A DNA stretch of 64,000 nucleotides from Endomicrobiales bacterium (GTDB lineage Bacteria > Elusimicrobiota > Endomicrobiia > Endomicrobiales > JAFGGC01), in contig JAFGGC010000018.1 in the NCBI GenBank assembly GCA_016930715.1, positions 31,304-95,303 on the forward strand. Direction: 5' to 3'. The notes under the pieces are model-generated. The model was not told the DNA's origin and searched no databases. It saw only the letters and a program-made list of their open reading frames with translations. The translations under genes were made by a program, and so were the position numbers. Of the stretch, positions 25,783-34,965 are shown piece after piece. How positions within the stretch are numbered: the stretch's first letter is position 1; each line of letters opens with the position of its first letter.

Positions 25783-27135
25783 ATGAAATTCTTCGGTACC
25801 GACGGTATCAGGGGCGTGGCGGGAAAATTTCCGCTTGACGACAGGACGATCGGCGCGATAGGAACGGCAGCGGCGCAGGTGTTAAAGAGGCAGTCCGCGA
25901 AACCCGCGGTGGTAATAGGGCGCGACACCAGGATTTCCGGCGCCGAGATCTCGGAGATGCTTGCAAGGTCCTTCACTAAGTTCGGGATTGAGGTTTTTGA
26001 CGTTGGGGTCATACCTACCCCGGGGATATCGTATCTGGCGCGAAGTTCGGAGTGCGTGGCGGGAGTAGTGGTGTCGGCGTCGCATAATCCGTATACGGAC
26101 AACGGGATAAAATTTTTCGGGCACAGCGGCACGAAACTCCCGGACACGGTCGAAGCGGAAATAGAAAAACTGATAAACAAGTCGCTAAAGGCGAAAAAAA
26201 CGGCCGAAACGGTCCCAAAAGACGCCAGAATATTCCATAAGACGGAAAATCTTCTTGGCATCTACAGGAACTTCCTCTCTTTCTCCTTCCCCAAAAGCAC
26301 GAACCTCAAGGGGGTTAAGCTCGTCATAGACTGTTCGAACGGCTCGACCAGCGTGATAGCGAAGAGCGTGCTGGAAACCCTTGGCGCCGAAGTCACCGCG
26401 ATAAACTCGTCGCCCGACGGCAAGAACATTAATGAGAACTGCGGTTCTCTCCATCCGGAAACACTGGCAAGGGTGGTCACGGAAAAAAACGCCGCGTGCG
26501 GGCTTGCCTTTGACGGCGACGGCGACAGGATAGTATTCGTGGACGAAACCGGCCAGGTCCGGGACGGAGACTACCTGCTTTCGATAGCGGCGGTCCATCT
26601 GAAGCGGAAGGGAAAGCTCAGGAATAACACACTGGTCACCACGGTGATGGCGAACCTGGGGCTTATTAAGGCGATGGAAAAACAGGGCATCAGCGTTTCC
26701 ACGACTCCCGTGGGCGACAGGTATGTTTCTGAAGAGATGGCGAAAAAGGACGCCGTCATCGGAGGCGAGCAGTCCGGCCATATAATATTCAGGGATCTGC
26801 TTCCCACGGGTGACGGGATACTTAGCTCCCTCCAGATATTGGGCATAATGCGGGAGCAGGGCGCTAAGCTTTCCAAGTTGTGCTCGATAATGAAGAAATA
26901 CCCGCAGGTGCTGGTAAACACGAAGGTGCCGAAAAAGGTGCCCGTCAGTGAACTGCCGAAGACGGCCAAGCTCATAAAGAGCGTCGAATCAAAGCTCGGG
27001 GACGACGGACGGACGGTGATAAGGTATTCGGGCACGGAGAACCTACTGCGGGTAATGATAGAAGGCGTAAACAAGGACGAAATAACGCGGTTTGCCAACG
27101 AAATATCCGCGTCCGCGCTAAATGAGATAAAATAA
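25783..27135 (+). CDS. glmM: Phosphoglucosamine mutase
   Basis: Converts glucosamine-6-phosphate to glucosamine-1-phosphate for UDP-GlcNAc. 450 residues. N-terminal FGTDGIRG, phosphoserine loop VSASHNP (Ser100), metal loop DGDGDR (about 250) and C-terminal RYSGTENLLRVM phosphate site are all present. The start is the ATG at 25783 with AAGGG six bases upstream; upstream in-frame starts fall inside cdaA. glmS lies 0.8 kb downstream. Confidence 0.97.
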   Translation: MKFFGTDGIRGVAGKFPLDDRTIGAIGTAAAQVLKRQSAKPAVVIGRDTRISGAEISEMLARSFTKFGIEVFDVGVIPTPGISYLARSSECVAGVVVSASHNPYTDNGIKFFGHSGTKLPDTVEAEIEKLINKSLKAKKTAETVPKDARIFHKTENLLGIYRNFLSFSFPKSTNLKGVKLVIDCSNGSTSVIAKSVLETLGAEVTAINSSPDGKNINENCGSLHPETLARVVTEKNAACGLAFDGDGDRIVFVDETGQVRDGDYLLSIAAVHLKRKGKLRNNTLVTTVMANLGLIKAMEKQGISVSTTPVGDRYVSEEMAKKDAVIGGEQSGHIIFRDLLPTGDGILSSLQILGIMREQGAKLSKLCSIMKKYPQVLVNTKVPKKVPVSELPKTAKLIKSVESKLGDDGRTVIRYSGTENLLRVMIEGVNKDEITRFANEISASALNEIK

Positions 27136-27143
27136 TCCGGTAT

Positions 27144-27866
27144 ATGATCAAACTCGGCGTAAACATCGACCATATCGCGACGCTCCGGCAGGCCAGGAAG
27201 GAAGGGCATCCGGACCTGATAAAAGCCGCGCTTCTTTGCGAAAAAGCGGGAGCGGGCGGCATAACGGTGCATCTGCGCGAAGACAGAAGGCACGTGCAGG
27301 ACGGCGACGTCAAAGGCCTTCGCGTGGCGTTGAAGACAAAATTGAACCTCGAGATGTCGGCGGCTCCGGAAATAGTGAGGTTCGCGCTCGCCGTGGGGCC
27401 CGACGACGTGTGCGTGGTTCCAGAAAAAAGGCAGGAGCTTACGACGGAAGGCGGGCTTGACGTCGCGGGACAGAAAAAAAAGATAAGGGGAATAACCGGG
27501 CTTATGAAGTCCCGCGGCATAAGGGTGAGCCTGTTCATCGATCCCGACCCCGCGCAGGTCAAAGCTGCCGCGGATGTCGGGGCGGACTGCGTTGAGCTTC
27601 ACACGGGCAAATACGCCCTGTATTTCGGGACGAAAAAGGGCAGGTCGGAACTCGAACGGATCAAAAAGGCCGGGAGGCTTGCGGTCAAGCGCGGTCTTTT
27701 GCTGAACGCCGGGCACGGATTGAACTACGAGAACGTAAGGCCGGTGGCGAAGATCCCCGGCATGCAGGAATTAAATATCGGTTTTTCGATTATTTCACGC
27801 TCGGTTTTCGTGGGCATAGAGAAGGCCGTAAGAGAAATGAATGAATTGGTAAAAGGTAAAAGGTAA
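27144..27866 (+). CDS. pdxJ: Pyridoxine 5'-phosphate synthase
   Basis: Joins 1-deoxyxylulose-5-phosphate and 3-amino-2-oxopropyl phosphate to make PNP in vitamin B6 synthesis. 240 residues, normal. LGVNIDHIATLRQARKE at the start, HLREDRRH near 46 and the later ELHTGKYAL and NAGHGLNYEN segments are diagnostic. It follows glmM by 8 bases. Confidence 0.96.
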   Translation: MIKLGVNIDHIATLRQARKEGHPDLIKAALLCEKAGAGGITVHLREDRRHVQDGDVKGLRVALKTKLNLEMSAAPEIVRFALAVGPDDVCVVPEKRQELTTEGGLDVAGQKKKIRGITGLMKSRGIRVSLFIDPDPAQVKAAADVGADCVELHTGKYALYFGTKKGRSELERIKKAGRLAVKRGLLLNAGHGLNYENVRPVAKIPGMQELNIGFSIISRSVFVGIEKAVREMNELVKGKR

Positions 27867-27927
27867 AGAGCGCAGGTTAAAAGCCAATTCAAGTCTTTTA
27901 ACATTTACCTAGCAACCTTTACCTTAT
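27845..27927. repeat. Inverted pair of short-word repeats before glmS
   Basis: The end of pdxJ and the following bases read as runs of AAAGGTAAA (about 27847-27868); the complementary TTTACCT/CCTTTACCTT words lie at about 27902-27925. They can fold into a hairpin. Similar pairs with other words fill several gaps in this window. Confidence 0.6.
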
Positions 27928-27940
27928 GTTGGAGGTTTTG

Positions 27941-29770
27941 ATGTGCGGCATAGTCGGATATATCGGCGGCAAAAACGCGGGTGACGTCATAATTGACGGG
28001 CTAAAGCGCCTCGAATACCGCGGCTACGATTCCGCCGGTATCGCCGTTATATCGGAAGGCGCGATAGAGAGCAGGAGGAGCGTGGGCAAGCTCGCGGAAC
28101 TCGGAAAGATCCTGCGGTCAAAACCCCTGAAGGGCCTGACCGGCATCGGTCACACGAGGTGGGCCACGCACGGGAAGCCCTCCGAAGAAAACGCCCATCC
28201 GCACACCGACTGCTCCGGGAAAATCGTGGTGGTGCATAACGGCATAATCGAGAATTACCTGGAGCTCAAGAAAATACTCGCGTCGGAAGGCCACAAATTC
28301 AAATCCGAGACCGACACGGAAGTAATCGCGCACCTCATAGAAAAGAATTTCAAGGGAGACCTTTTCAAGGCCGTCCTTGAAACTCTAAAAACCGTGAAAG
28401 GGGCTTACGCGCTCGGCGTGATCTCTTCCGACGATCCGGATACCGTGATAGGCGCAAGGCAGGACGCTCCCTTGATAGTCGGGCTGGGAAACGGAGAGAA
28501 TTTCCTCGCGTCCGATATCCCGGCCCTTCTTCCCTACACGAGAAAGATGATTTTTCTTGAAGAAGGGGATGTGGTGAAATTGAACAAAGACGGCGTGAAA
28601 GTATTCTCAAAAGACGGCAGGGAAATAAAAAGGGAAACAAAAAACATCACTTGGGACGCGGTCCAGGCGGAAAAGGGCGGATACAAGCATTTCATGCTTA
28701 AAGAGATTTACGAGCAGCCGCAGACCATACAGGATACAATACTGGGCCGGCTGTTCATCGGTGAGCAAAAAATATACCTCGAAGACGTAAAAATAGACGA
28801 CAAAAAACTTAACGGATTGAACAAGGTTTATATCGTCGCGTGCGGGACTTCCTATCACGCGGGGCTGGTGGGAAAATTCCTTTTTGAGAATCTCGTGAAA
28901 GTGACGGCCGAGGTGGACATTGCGTCCGAGTTCCGCTACCGCTCGCCCGTCCTCGACAAGAAAACGCTGACCGTCGTTATATCGCAGTCCGGCGAAACAG
29001 CGGACACCATAGCGGCGCTGAGGCTCGCGAAACAGTCCGGTTCGCACACGCTTGCCATATGCAACGTCGTCGGTTCGACCGTGAGCCGGGAAGCGGACGA
29101 CGTCCTTTACACGCATTGCGGACCGGAAATAGGGGTCGCTTCCACGAAAGCCTTCACGGGCCAATTGGCGGCGCTGTACCTCATCACTCTCGACTGGGCG
29201 GCAAAAAAGGGAAGCATAAAGAAAGACGAGTTCGTGAGGCTCATAAACGAATTCTGGGAAACGCCGTCAAGGATAAGGGAGGTCCTAAAGGCCGATCCGC
29301 AGGTCGCGGCGCTGGCCAAGGAATTCTCGCAGAAGAGGGATTTCCTCTTCCTCGGCAGGCACGTTAACTACCCCATCGCCCTCGAAGGCGCTCTAAAGCT
29401 CAAGGAAATATCCTACATACACGCGGAAGGCTATCCGGCCGGCGAAATGAAGCACGGGCCCATCGCCCTCATCGACGAGAACATGCCTCTTTTCGTAGTG
29501 GCGACGAAAAGCGCGGTTTACGAAAAGGTCCTCGGAAACATAGAGGAGGCAAAGGCCCGCGGCGGCACGGTGATAGCGCTCGCGACGGCGGGTGACAAGG
29601 AGATAACGGCGAAAACCGACGGGCAGATATACCTGCCGGAGGTTGACGAGTTCTTCGCGCCGCTCTTAACGGTGATACCGCTGCAGCTGTTCGCCTACCA
29701 CGTGGCCGAGGTGCTGGGATGCGACGTGGACCAGCCGAGAAACCTGGCCAAATCGGTGACGGTGGAATAA
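27941..29770 (+). CDS. glmS: Glutamine-fructose-6-phosphate aminotransferase
   Basis: Makes glucosamine-6-phosphate from fructose-6-phosphate and glutamine. 609 residues. The start at 27941 is fixed by GGAGG just before it and by the need for Cys2 as the N-terminal nucleophile (MCGIVGYIGG). Glutaminase domain about 1-230, with HTRWATHG; two SIS sugar-isomerase domains follow (CGTSYHAG near 305; SQSGETADT near 350; EVDQPRNLAKSVTVE end). I see no glmS ribozyme in the 70-base leader, which instead holds short-word repeats. Confidence 0.97.
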   Translation: MCGIVGYIGGKNAGDVIIDGLKRLEYRGYDSAGIAVISEGAIESRRSVGKLAELGKILRSKPLKGLTGIGHTRWATHGKPSEENAHPHTDCSGKIVVVHNGIIENYLELKKILASEGHKFKSETDTEVIAHLIEKNFKGDLFKAVLETLKTVKGAYALGVISSDDPDTVIGARQDAPLIVGLGNGENFLASDIPALLPYTRKMIFLEEGDVVKLNKDGVKVFSKDGREIKRETKNITWDAVQAEKGGYKHFMLKEIYEQPQTIQDTILGRLFIGEQKIYLEDVKIDDKKLNGLNKVYIVACGTSYHAGLVGKFLFENLVKVTAEVDIASEFRYRSPVLDKKTLTVVISQSGETADTIAALRLAKQSGSHTLAICNVVGSTVSREADDVLYTHCGPEIGVASTKAFTGQLAALYLITLDWAAKKGSIKKDEFVRLINEFWETPSRIREVLKADPQVAALAKEFSQKRDFLFLGRHVNYPIALEGALKLKEISYIHAEGYPAGEMKHGPIALIDENMPLFVVATKSAVYEKVLGNIEEAKARGGTVIALATAGDKEITAKTDGQIYLPEVDEFFAPLLTVIPLQLFAYHVAEVLGCDVDQPRNLAKSVTVE

Positions 29771-29774
29771 GGTT

Positions 29775-30527
29775 ATGACAAGATGTTTTGGTTTTATTGA
29801 TGAAACAGGAGTTTTACATAGTAGTTCTAATCAAAGGTTTTTTGCATTAGGACTACTTAAATGTGAAGATACATCGGCTTTATATGAAGAGATGAGGGTT
29901 CTTAAAAATAGAGCCGAAGCTAAATTGGATTTACTACGTTCAAAAGCAGGATTACCGGCAAAGCAGGGATGCTTTGAGTTTAAATTTTCAAGTATTACAA
30001 CGAATTCATTCGAATTCTATTATGATCTAATCAGCCTATATTTTAAATTCCCAAGATTGCAATTTTCTTGCATGGTAATTGATAAAAATAGTCCTAAAAT
30101 AGAAATAGAAAAAGTATTTCCGAATACTTGGGATGCATACATAAGCTATTCAAAATTGCTCATTAAAAACAATGTCAAAAAAAGTGATCAAATCTGTATT
30201 TTGGCCGACTTTCTCGGGAAACCTAAAATAAGCAACAAATACTATGAGCCGGAAATAAAGTCATTGCCGGGTGTATTTAATGCCACTGTTCTTGAATCTC
30301 ACGCTTCTTTGTTTATCCAAATGGTGGATGTTTTATTAGGATGTGTATCGCTTGATTTCAGGAGAGCGAGGGAAAAAGACCAAAGGATCGATGTTTTTAA
30401 AGCTAAAGTATGCGATTTTTTGAAGCTAAAGCTTGAAGAGCCATTACTTGCGAAGAGTTTTACAAAAAACAAGCCGAATTACTTCAGTATTTGGGAGTTT
30501 TTACCAAAAAAAAATGCGAGCCATTGA
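29775..30527 (+). CDS. DUF3800 family protein, AT-rich
   Basis: 250 residues with the DUF3800 layout: an N-terminal FIDETG (acidic DExG-like motif), a middle ICILADF with Asp and a late SHASLFIQMVDVLLG, where family members have acidic residues around a possible RNase H-like site. It is far richer in A and T than glmS before it or acpS after it. That suggests recent transfer. DUF3800 genes are often near mobile elements and defence loci, but its role here is unknown. It starts four bases after the glmS stop, without a clear ribosome site. Confidence 0.75.
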   Translation: MTRCFGFIDETGVLHSSSNQRFFALGLLKCEDTSALYEEMRVLKNRAEAKLDLLRSKAGLPAKQGCFEFKFSSITTNSFEFYYDLISLYFKFPRLQFSCMVIDKNSPKIEIEKVFPNTWDAYISYSKLLIKNNVKKSDQICILADFLGKPKISNKYYEPEIKSLPGVFNATVLESHASLFIQMVDVLLGCVSLDFRRAREKDQRIDVFKAKVCDFLKLKLEEPLLAKSFTKNKPNYFSIWEFLPKKNASH

Positions 30528-30565
30528 CCCAGTCAACGCCCGCAATGATATTGTAGTATACTATA

Positions 30566-30919
30566 ATGGATTTGTCAAGTATGCAAATTGGTGTCGACAT
30601 AGTAGAAGTAAGAAGGATAGCGAAACTGATAAAAAGCAGGGCCTTCCTCAACAGGGTCTTTGCGCCCGCCGAGATCGCCTATTGCGCGAAAAAAGTGAAC
30701 AAGGCTCAGCATTACGCCGTAAGGTTCGCCGCCAAGGAAGCAGTATGGAAGGCGCTGGGGATGAGCGGAATATCGCTCAAGCAGATAAGCGTCAAGAACC
30801 TGCCGAACGGAAAACCGGAAACCCTGATAAAAGGGAAAAAGGACAGGCGGATATCCATATCGCTGTCGCATACCGGTGAGTACGCCGCCGCGGTGGCAAT
30901 AATAAGCAGGGGCAAGTAG
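30566..30919 (+). CDS. acpS: Holo-[acyl-carrier-protein] synthase
   Basis: Attaches phosphopantetheine from CoA to acyl carrier protein. GVDIVEVRRI near the N-terminus holds the metal-binding Asp, and FAAKEAVWKALG the second (Glu). ISISLSHTGEYAAAVAI closes the fold. The 117-residue length is normal. The start could be 30566 or the ATG at 30581; neither has a good ribosome site. A TATACTATAAT string just before suggests a -10 box, so a very short leader is possible. Confidence 0.93.
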   Translation: MDLSSMQIGVDIVEVRRIAKLIKSRAFLNRVFAPAEIAYCAKKVNKAQHYAVRFAAKEAVWKALGMSGISLKQISVKNLPNGKPETLIKGKKDRRISISLSHTGEYAAAVAIISRGK

Positions 30920-30990
30920 CAAGGGTTAAGCGGCAAGGGTGTAAAGACTTTTCTTGACCCCTGACCCTTGCCCCTTTAACACTTTTTGAT
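30920..30990. repeat. Inverted short-word repeats between acpS and nnrD
   Basis: GCAAGGGT-type words near 30922-30947 face CCCTTGCCCC and TTTAACAC words near 30960-30983, so the gap can fold into a hairpin. No gene is seen. Confidence 0.55.
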
Positions 30991-30999
30991 AAAAGTTAT

Positions 31000-31887
31000 A
31001 TGTCGACAAAAATAACGTTAAAACTGGTGCGTTCATTGATTGTACCTCGCGCTAAGAGCAGCCATAAGGGCGACTTCGGTCACGTCCTGGTTGTCGCGGG
31101 TTCCGGGGGAATGGCGGGAGCCGCGGTCTTGAGTTCCTGGGGGGCACTGCGTGCCGGCGCAGGCCTTTTTACCGCCTGCGTCCCTGACGAGGTATCGGCA
31201 AACGTTTCTAAAAAACTCCGGCCGGAAGCGATGATACTGCCCCTGAAGGCTTCCGCCGGCGCGAAGAAGATAGTCGATTTTATAAAAAAGAGAAAAGTGA
31301 CTTCGGTCGCCGCCGGCCCCGGCATGGGCGACAACGGGCGGACAAGAAGAATAATCAGAGCTCTTTTGAAAATACCCGGCATTGACGTCGTGCTGGACGC
31401 GGACGGCATAAACTCTTTGGCCTGCGGAAAAAAATCGGGGTTTGCGGTCCCGGCGTTGAAAAAATCCGTTTCCTCCGTTGTAATCACGCCTCATCCCGGG
31501 GAATTCTTGCGGCTGACGGGAGCGTCCAAAAAACAGATCAGCGGTCGGAGGGAATACTTCGCCTCCAAATTCGCCGCAAAAAACGGGGTAGTCTGCGTAT
31601 TGAAAGGCAGCGGCACCGTGGTCACGGACGGCGAAAGGACTTTCGTCAACACGACCGGAAACCCCGGCATGGCCACAGGCGGATCAGGTGACGTTCTTTC
31701 AGGCATTATCGCGGCACTGACGCGACAAGTGAAAGAGCCGAGGGTTTTAAACGCGGCCGTTTGCGGGGTTTTCATTCACGGCCTGGCGGCGGATATCGCG
31801 AAAAAAGAAAAAACCGAAATAGCGCTCCTTGCTGGGGATATAGCGGAAACGGTACCTAAGGCGTTAAAAAGGATAAAAGTAGGTTGA
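31000..31887 (+). CDS. nnrD: ADP-dependent (S)-NAD(P)H-hydrate dehydratase
   Basis: Repairs hydrated NADH/NADPH. 295 residues of the ribokinase fold: GHVLVVAGSGGMAGAA near 26, DADGINSLA near 130 and the ATP-site loop NTTGNPGMATGGSGDVLSG near 215. It lacks the N-terminal epimerase half (NnrE), so it is the single-domain form. Two bases or fewer separate it from the peptidase gene. Confidence 0.94.
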   Translation: MSTKITLKLVRSLIVPRAKSSHKGDFGHVLVVAGSGGMAGAAVLSSWGALRAGAGLFTACVPDEVSANVSKKLRPEAMILPLKASAGAKKIVDFIKKRKVTSVAAGPGMGDNGRTRRIIRALLKIPGIDVVLDADGINSLACGKKSGFAVPALKKSVSSVVITPHPGEFLRLTGASKKQISGRREYFASKFAAKNGVVCVLKGSGTVVTDGERTFVNTTGNPGMATGGSGDVLSGIIAALTRQVKEPRVLNAAVCGVFIHGLAADIAKKEKTEIALLAGDIAETVPKALKRIKVG

Positions 31888-31888
31888 T

Positions 31889-33034
31889 ATGGAAAAAGTG
31901 TTTCTCGAAAAACTGGTTTCGATAAGGCGGAAAATCCACAGCTATCCTGAACTTGGAGAAAAAGAGTTCAGGACATCCTCTCTTGTCCAGAAAATCCTCA
32001 AAGATAATGGAGTAAAAGCCAGAAAAATTGCCGGTACGGGTGTTGTCGGCCTGATAAAGGGAAAAAAGCCCGGCAGGAGGAAAGTCATCGCAATCAGGGC
32101 GGATATGGACGCTCTGCCCATAGAAGAGAAAACAGGGAAACCCTACGCTTCAAAAAGGGCCGGCGTGATGCACGCCTGCGGCCACGACGCCAATACCACC
32201 ATGGCACTGGGCGCGGCAATGCTCCTTTCGAAACGCAGAAACGAGTTTTCCGGAAGCGTGAAGTTCATTTTTCAGCCGAACGAAGAATCTTCAGGCGGCG
32301 CGAGGAGCCTCATAAAGGCTGGCGTTATGAAAAACCCTAAAGTCGACGCCATAGTCGGAATGCACGTGAATCCCTGGCAGAAACTGGGAACACTGGGTCT
32401 GAAATACAAGGAGATGATGGCGGCGGTAGACAGGTTCACCGTGGAAATCGTCGGTGAGGGCGGCCACGGCGCTTATCCTCATCTCGGCAGGGACGCCGTC
32501 GTGGTTTCGTCTCACGTTATCCTTGCCCTGCAGTCGCTCGTTTCAAGGGAAGTGGACCCGCTCGAGCCTGTGGTGGTGACTATCGGCGTCGTCAAAGGCG
32601 GCGAAAGGTTCAACATACTCTGCGACAGGGTCACGCTCGAAGGGACGGTAAGGACTCTGGGTAAAACGCTGGCGGCTTCGATGAAGGCAAAGATAGAGAA
32701 AAAAGTAGCCCTCGTGGCGAGGGCGTTCGGGGCGGGATACAAGCTGAAATACGAACGCCTCGGCGAGGCGCTCGTCAATTCCTCGTCAGTACTGAACCTC
32801 TCCCGCAGGGCGGCGGAAAAAGTGCTGGGAAAGCCGAATATCGTCGCCGTGGACAGGGCTTCGATGGGCGGAGAGGATTTCGCGGAATACCTGAAACACG
32901 CCCCGGGCTGTTTTCTCTATATTGGCACGTCGGGAAAGTATCCGTGGCATCACGAAAAATTCGACATCAACGAGCGCGCGCTTCCCGCGGGAGCAAAGGT
33001 GCTCTCCGAGATAGCGGTTCAATTCTTGAAATAA
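31889..33034 (+). CDS. M20-family amidohydrolase (hippurate/N-acyl-amino-acid hydrolase type)
   Basis: 381 residues. Di-metal ligands are visible in IRADMDALPI (Asp), MHACGHDAN (Cys-x-His-Asp, typical of the hippurate hydrolase branch), NEESSGGA (paired Glu) and the C-terminal MGGEDFAEYL/HEKFDI. A dimerisation lid domain lies between about 180 and 290. It cleaves N-acyl or N-acetyl amino acids in the cytoplasm; the exact substrate is unclear. It follows nnrD after one base. Confidence 0.92.
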   Translation: MEKVFLEKLVSIRRKIHSYPELGEKEFRTSSLVQKILKDNGVKARKIAGTGVVGLIKGKKPGRRKVIAIRADMDALPIEEKTGKPYASKRAGVMHACGHDANTTMALGAAMLLSKRRNEFSGSVKFIFQPNEESSGGARSLIKAGVMKNPKVDAIVGMHVNPWQKLGTLGLKYKEMMAAVDRFTVEIVGEGGHGAYPHLGRDAVVVSSHVILALQSLVSREVDPLEPVVVTIGVVKGGERFNILCDRVTLEGTVRTLGKTLAASMKAKIEKKVALVARAFGAGYKLKYERLGEALVNSSSVLNLSRRAAEKVLGKPNIVAVDRASMGGEDFAEYLKHAPGCFLYIGTSGKYPWHHEKFDINERALPAGAKVLSEIAVQFLK

Positions 33035-33053
33035 CGAAACGGGAGGACAAAAT

Positions 33054-33266
33054 ATGGTGACCGTGATCGTCAGTATTGTTTTTCTTTTCTTGAGTCTCTG
33101 GGGCCTTTTTTTCTGGTGGGAGGATTTTGCCGTGGTCATTAGGGGCCTTCTGCCCGTTCTGTTTGTAATGGGCAGCCTTATGGGCATTATCGCGGGTATA
33201 AGCGGCATAAGGGATTCTCTTGCGAGGAACGCCCAGAAAAAAGCAGAAGCCGAAGAACAGAAGTAG
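33054..33266 (+). CDS. Small membrane protein of unknown function
   Basis: 70 residues with two hydrophobic segments (about 3-22 and 27-50) and a charged, Ala/Glu/Lys-rich tail. A GGGAGGA ribosome site precedes the ATG. No family that I recognise. It lies between the M20 peptidase and thiL in what looks like one transcript. Confidence 0.72.
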   Translation: MVTVIVSIVFLFLSLWGLFFWWEDFAVVIRGLLPVLFVMGSLMGIIAGISGIRDSLARNAQKKAEAEEQK

Positions 33267-33272
33267 ACGGTA

Positions 33273-34286
33273 ATGAAAACAAACACGGTCAAATCTCTGG
33301 GTGAATTCGGGGTCATAGAAAGAATTAAGAAGGCTATAAATTCTGGAAAAACCGTTCGAGGGGGAGTTCCCACCGGGATCGGCGACGACGCTTTTGTGGC
33401 CGGTATTTCGAAAAAAACCCTTCTTGTGGCAACCACGGATATCCTTGTCGAAAACGTCCATTTCAGAAGAGACTGGATGGCCCCTTTCGAGCTGGGGTAT
33501 AAAGCTATGGCGGCCAATTTGTCCGACCTTGCGGCGATGGGGCCGGTCAAACCCCTGTACGGCCTGGTGGGTTTGGCGCTGGTTGGGGATATATCTGTGA
33601 ATTTTGTGGATAAGCTGTACTTAGGGATGAATAAGATTGCAGGAAAATATGGGCTGAAGATACTTGGCGGCGATACGGTTTCGACACAAAAAAACATTGT
33701 AATATCAATAACTTTAATAGGTGAAATCGAAAAGAATAAGGTCATAACCAGGTCGGGGGCCAGGCCAGGCGACATAATAGCCGTTTCCGGGCCCTTTGGG
33801 GACTCAAGCGGGGGGCTTTTCCTCCTGAAAAGGGGGATTAGACCGGTAAAACCCTGGCAGAAGAAGCTCGTCAGAAAGCACCTTTTACCCGAACCCCGGT
33901 TTGACGTTTCGTCAAAAATGGCACCCTCGACAGGGATCACAAGCCTTATAGACTCGTCGGACGGGCTTTCCGCATCGGTCGGGTTCTTGTGCCTTGAAAG
34001 CGGCGTTGGGGCAAAGATTGAGCTCGACAAAGTGCCTGTTTCAAACGAACTGCGAAAATTTTCCGGCGCGTACAAAAGGGCCGACGTAGGAAAGATGATA
34101 ATATCCGGCGGCGAGGAATACGAGCTCGTTTTTACGGTCAAGCCGGCAAAGTTGCGGCGGATAAAAAGAAAAATCAGGGATTTGCGCGAGATAGGCGTAA
34201 TAACAAAAGAAAAGAAAATAACGTACTACTTGAACGGCAAACCGCGCAAAATCGACCCGAAAGGGTTCGAGCATTTCAGTCAATAA
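33273..34286 (+). CDS. thiL: Thiamine-monophosphate kinase
   Basis: Phosphorylates thiamine phosphate to thiamine diphosphate, the cofactor of the 2-oxoacid oxidoreductase encoded at 39-42 kb. 337 residues, normal. GIGDDAFV near 37, TTDILVENVHFR near 55 and KAMAANLSDLAAMG near 76 are AIRS-kinase signatures; SSDGLSASV near 228 completes the site. Confidence 0.94.
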   Translation: MKTNTVKSLGEFGVIERIKKAINSGKTVRGGVPTGIGDDAFVAGISKKTLLVATTDILVENVHFRRDWMAPFELGYKAMAANLSDLAAMGPVKPLYGLVGLALVGDISVNFVDKLYLGMNKIAGKYGLKILGGDTVSTQKNIVISITLIGEIEKNKVITRSGARPGDIIAVSGPFGDSSGGLFLLKRGIRPVKPWQKKLVRKHLLPEPRFDVSSKMAPSTGITSLIDSSDGLSASVGFLCLESGVGAKIELDKVPVSNELRKFSGAYKRADVGKMIISGGEEYELVFTVKPAKLRRIKRKIRDLREIGVITKEKKITYYLNGKPRKIDPKGFEHFSQ

Positions 34287-34291
34287 CGAAA

Positions 34292-34729
34292 ATGTTGAAA
34301 ATAAAACCGGCGCCAAGCTCAAAAACGACATACTCGGCGGATGAGACAAAACTTCTCGGCGCGAGGTTTTCAAAAAACCTTAAAAAAGGCGACGTGGTAT
34401 GTCTGGTGGGTGAGCTGGGAAGCGGAAAGACGACTTTCGTGCAGGGAATGCTCGACGGGCTGGGCATAAGGGAGTTCGCCAGGAGCTCGAGCTTCGTGCT
34501 CGTGAACGAGTACGCTTCAAGGAAATTCCCGGTCTACCACATCGACCTCTACCGCCTGAGCGTTGGCGAAACGTTCGATTCGGGGTTCGACGAGTATTTT
34601 TCGGGCGGCGGCGTCTGCGTGATAGAGTGGGCCGAAAAGATCGAGAAAGAGCTACCTTCGCCTTTCACCGAAATAAGGTTCAAATACGCGGGCGAAAACT
34701 CAAGAAAAATATCTTTCTCCGTAAAGTAA
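34292..34729 (+). CDS. tsaE: tRNA threonylcarbamoyladenosine biosynthesis ATPase TsaE
   Basis: Part of the TsaB-TsaD-TsaE complex that makes t6A37 in tRNAs reading ANN codons. 145 residues. Walker A GELGSGKTTFVQGM is at about 46-59; SSSFVLVNEY and HIDLYRL follow, then the IEWAEKIE motif. It follows thiL by 5 bases and ends the cluster. Confidence 0.95.
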   Translation: MLKIKPAPSSKTTYSADETKLLGARFSKNLKKGDVVCLVGELGSGKTTFVQGMLDGLGIREFARSSSFVLVNEYASRKFPVYHIDLYRLSVGETFDSGFDEYFSGGGVCVIEWAEKIEKELPSPFTEIRFKYAGENSRKISFSVK

Positions 34730-34768
34730 AAGCCGTTTCTGGAAAAAAAGACAAAAAATTAGTAAAAT

Positions 34769-34798
34769 AAGACCGTTGAAAAAATCCTCAACGGTCTT
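34769..34798 (+). terminator. Perfect 11-bp hairpin after tsaE
   Basis: AAGACCGTTGA (34769-34779) pairs perfectly with TCAACGGTCTT (34788-34798). There is no long T run, so it may slow or end transcription only partly. It is the first of four hairpins in this gap. Confidence 0.6.
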
Positions 34799-34820
34799 GA
34801 TTGCGCAGATTTAAGGGGCC

Positions 34821-34957
34821 GATTACACAGATACTTCAACATATGCATATCTGTGTAATCTTGTTAGAATCAGTGTAATCATGGATTGTTGAGGTTTTTC
34901 AACAATCCAAAAATACCCGTTCATTGAAAATCAGAAGCAAGTCCGCCAGAGGCGGAC
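34821..34957. repeat. Three further hairpins before tRNA-Ser
   Basis: GATTACACAGATA (34821-34833) with TATCTGTGTAATC (34848-34860), 13 bp perfect. GGATTGTTGA (34883-34892) with TCAACAATCC (34899-34908), 10 bp perfect. GTCCGCC (34941-34947) with GGCGGAC (34951-34957). No coding potential is seen from 34730 to 34965. Confidence 0.8.
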
Positions 34958-34965
34958 GCGACATA

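Noticed and set aside
27867..27940. glmS ribozyme before glmS
   Set aside because: Only 74 bases are available and they consist of short-word repeats; none of the ribozyme's conserved core is seen.
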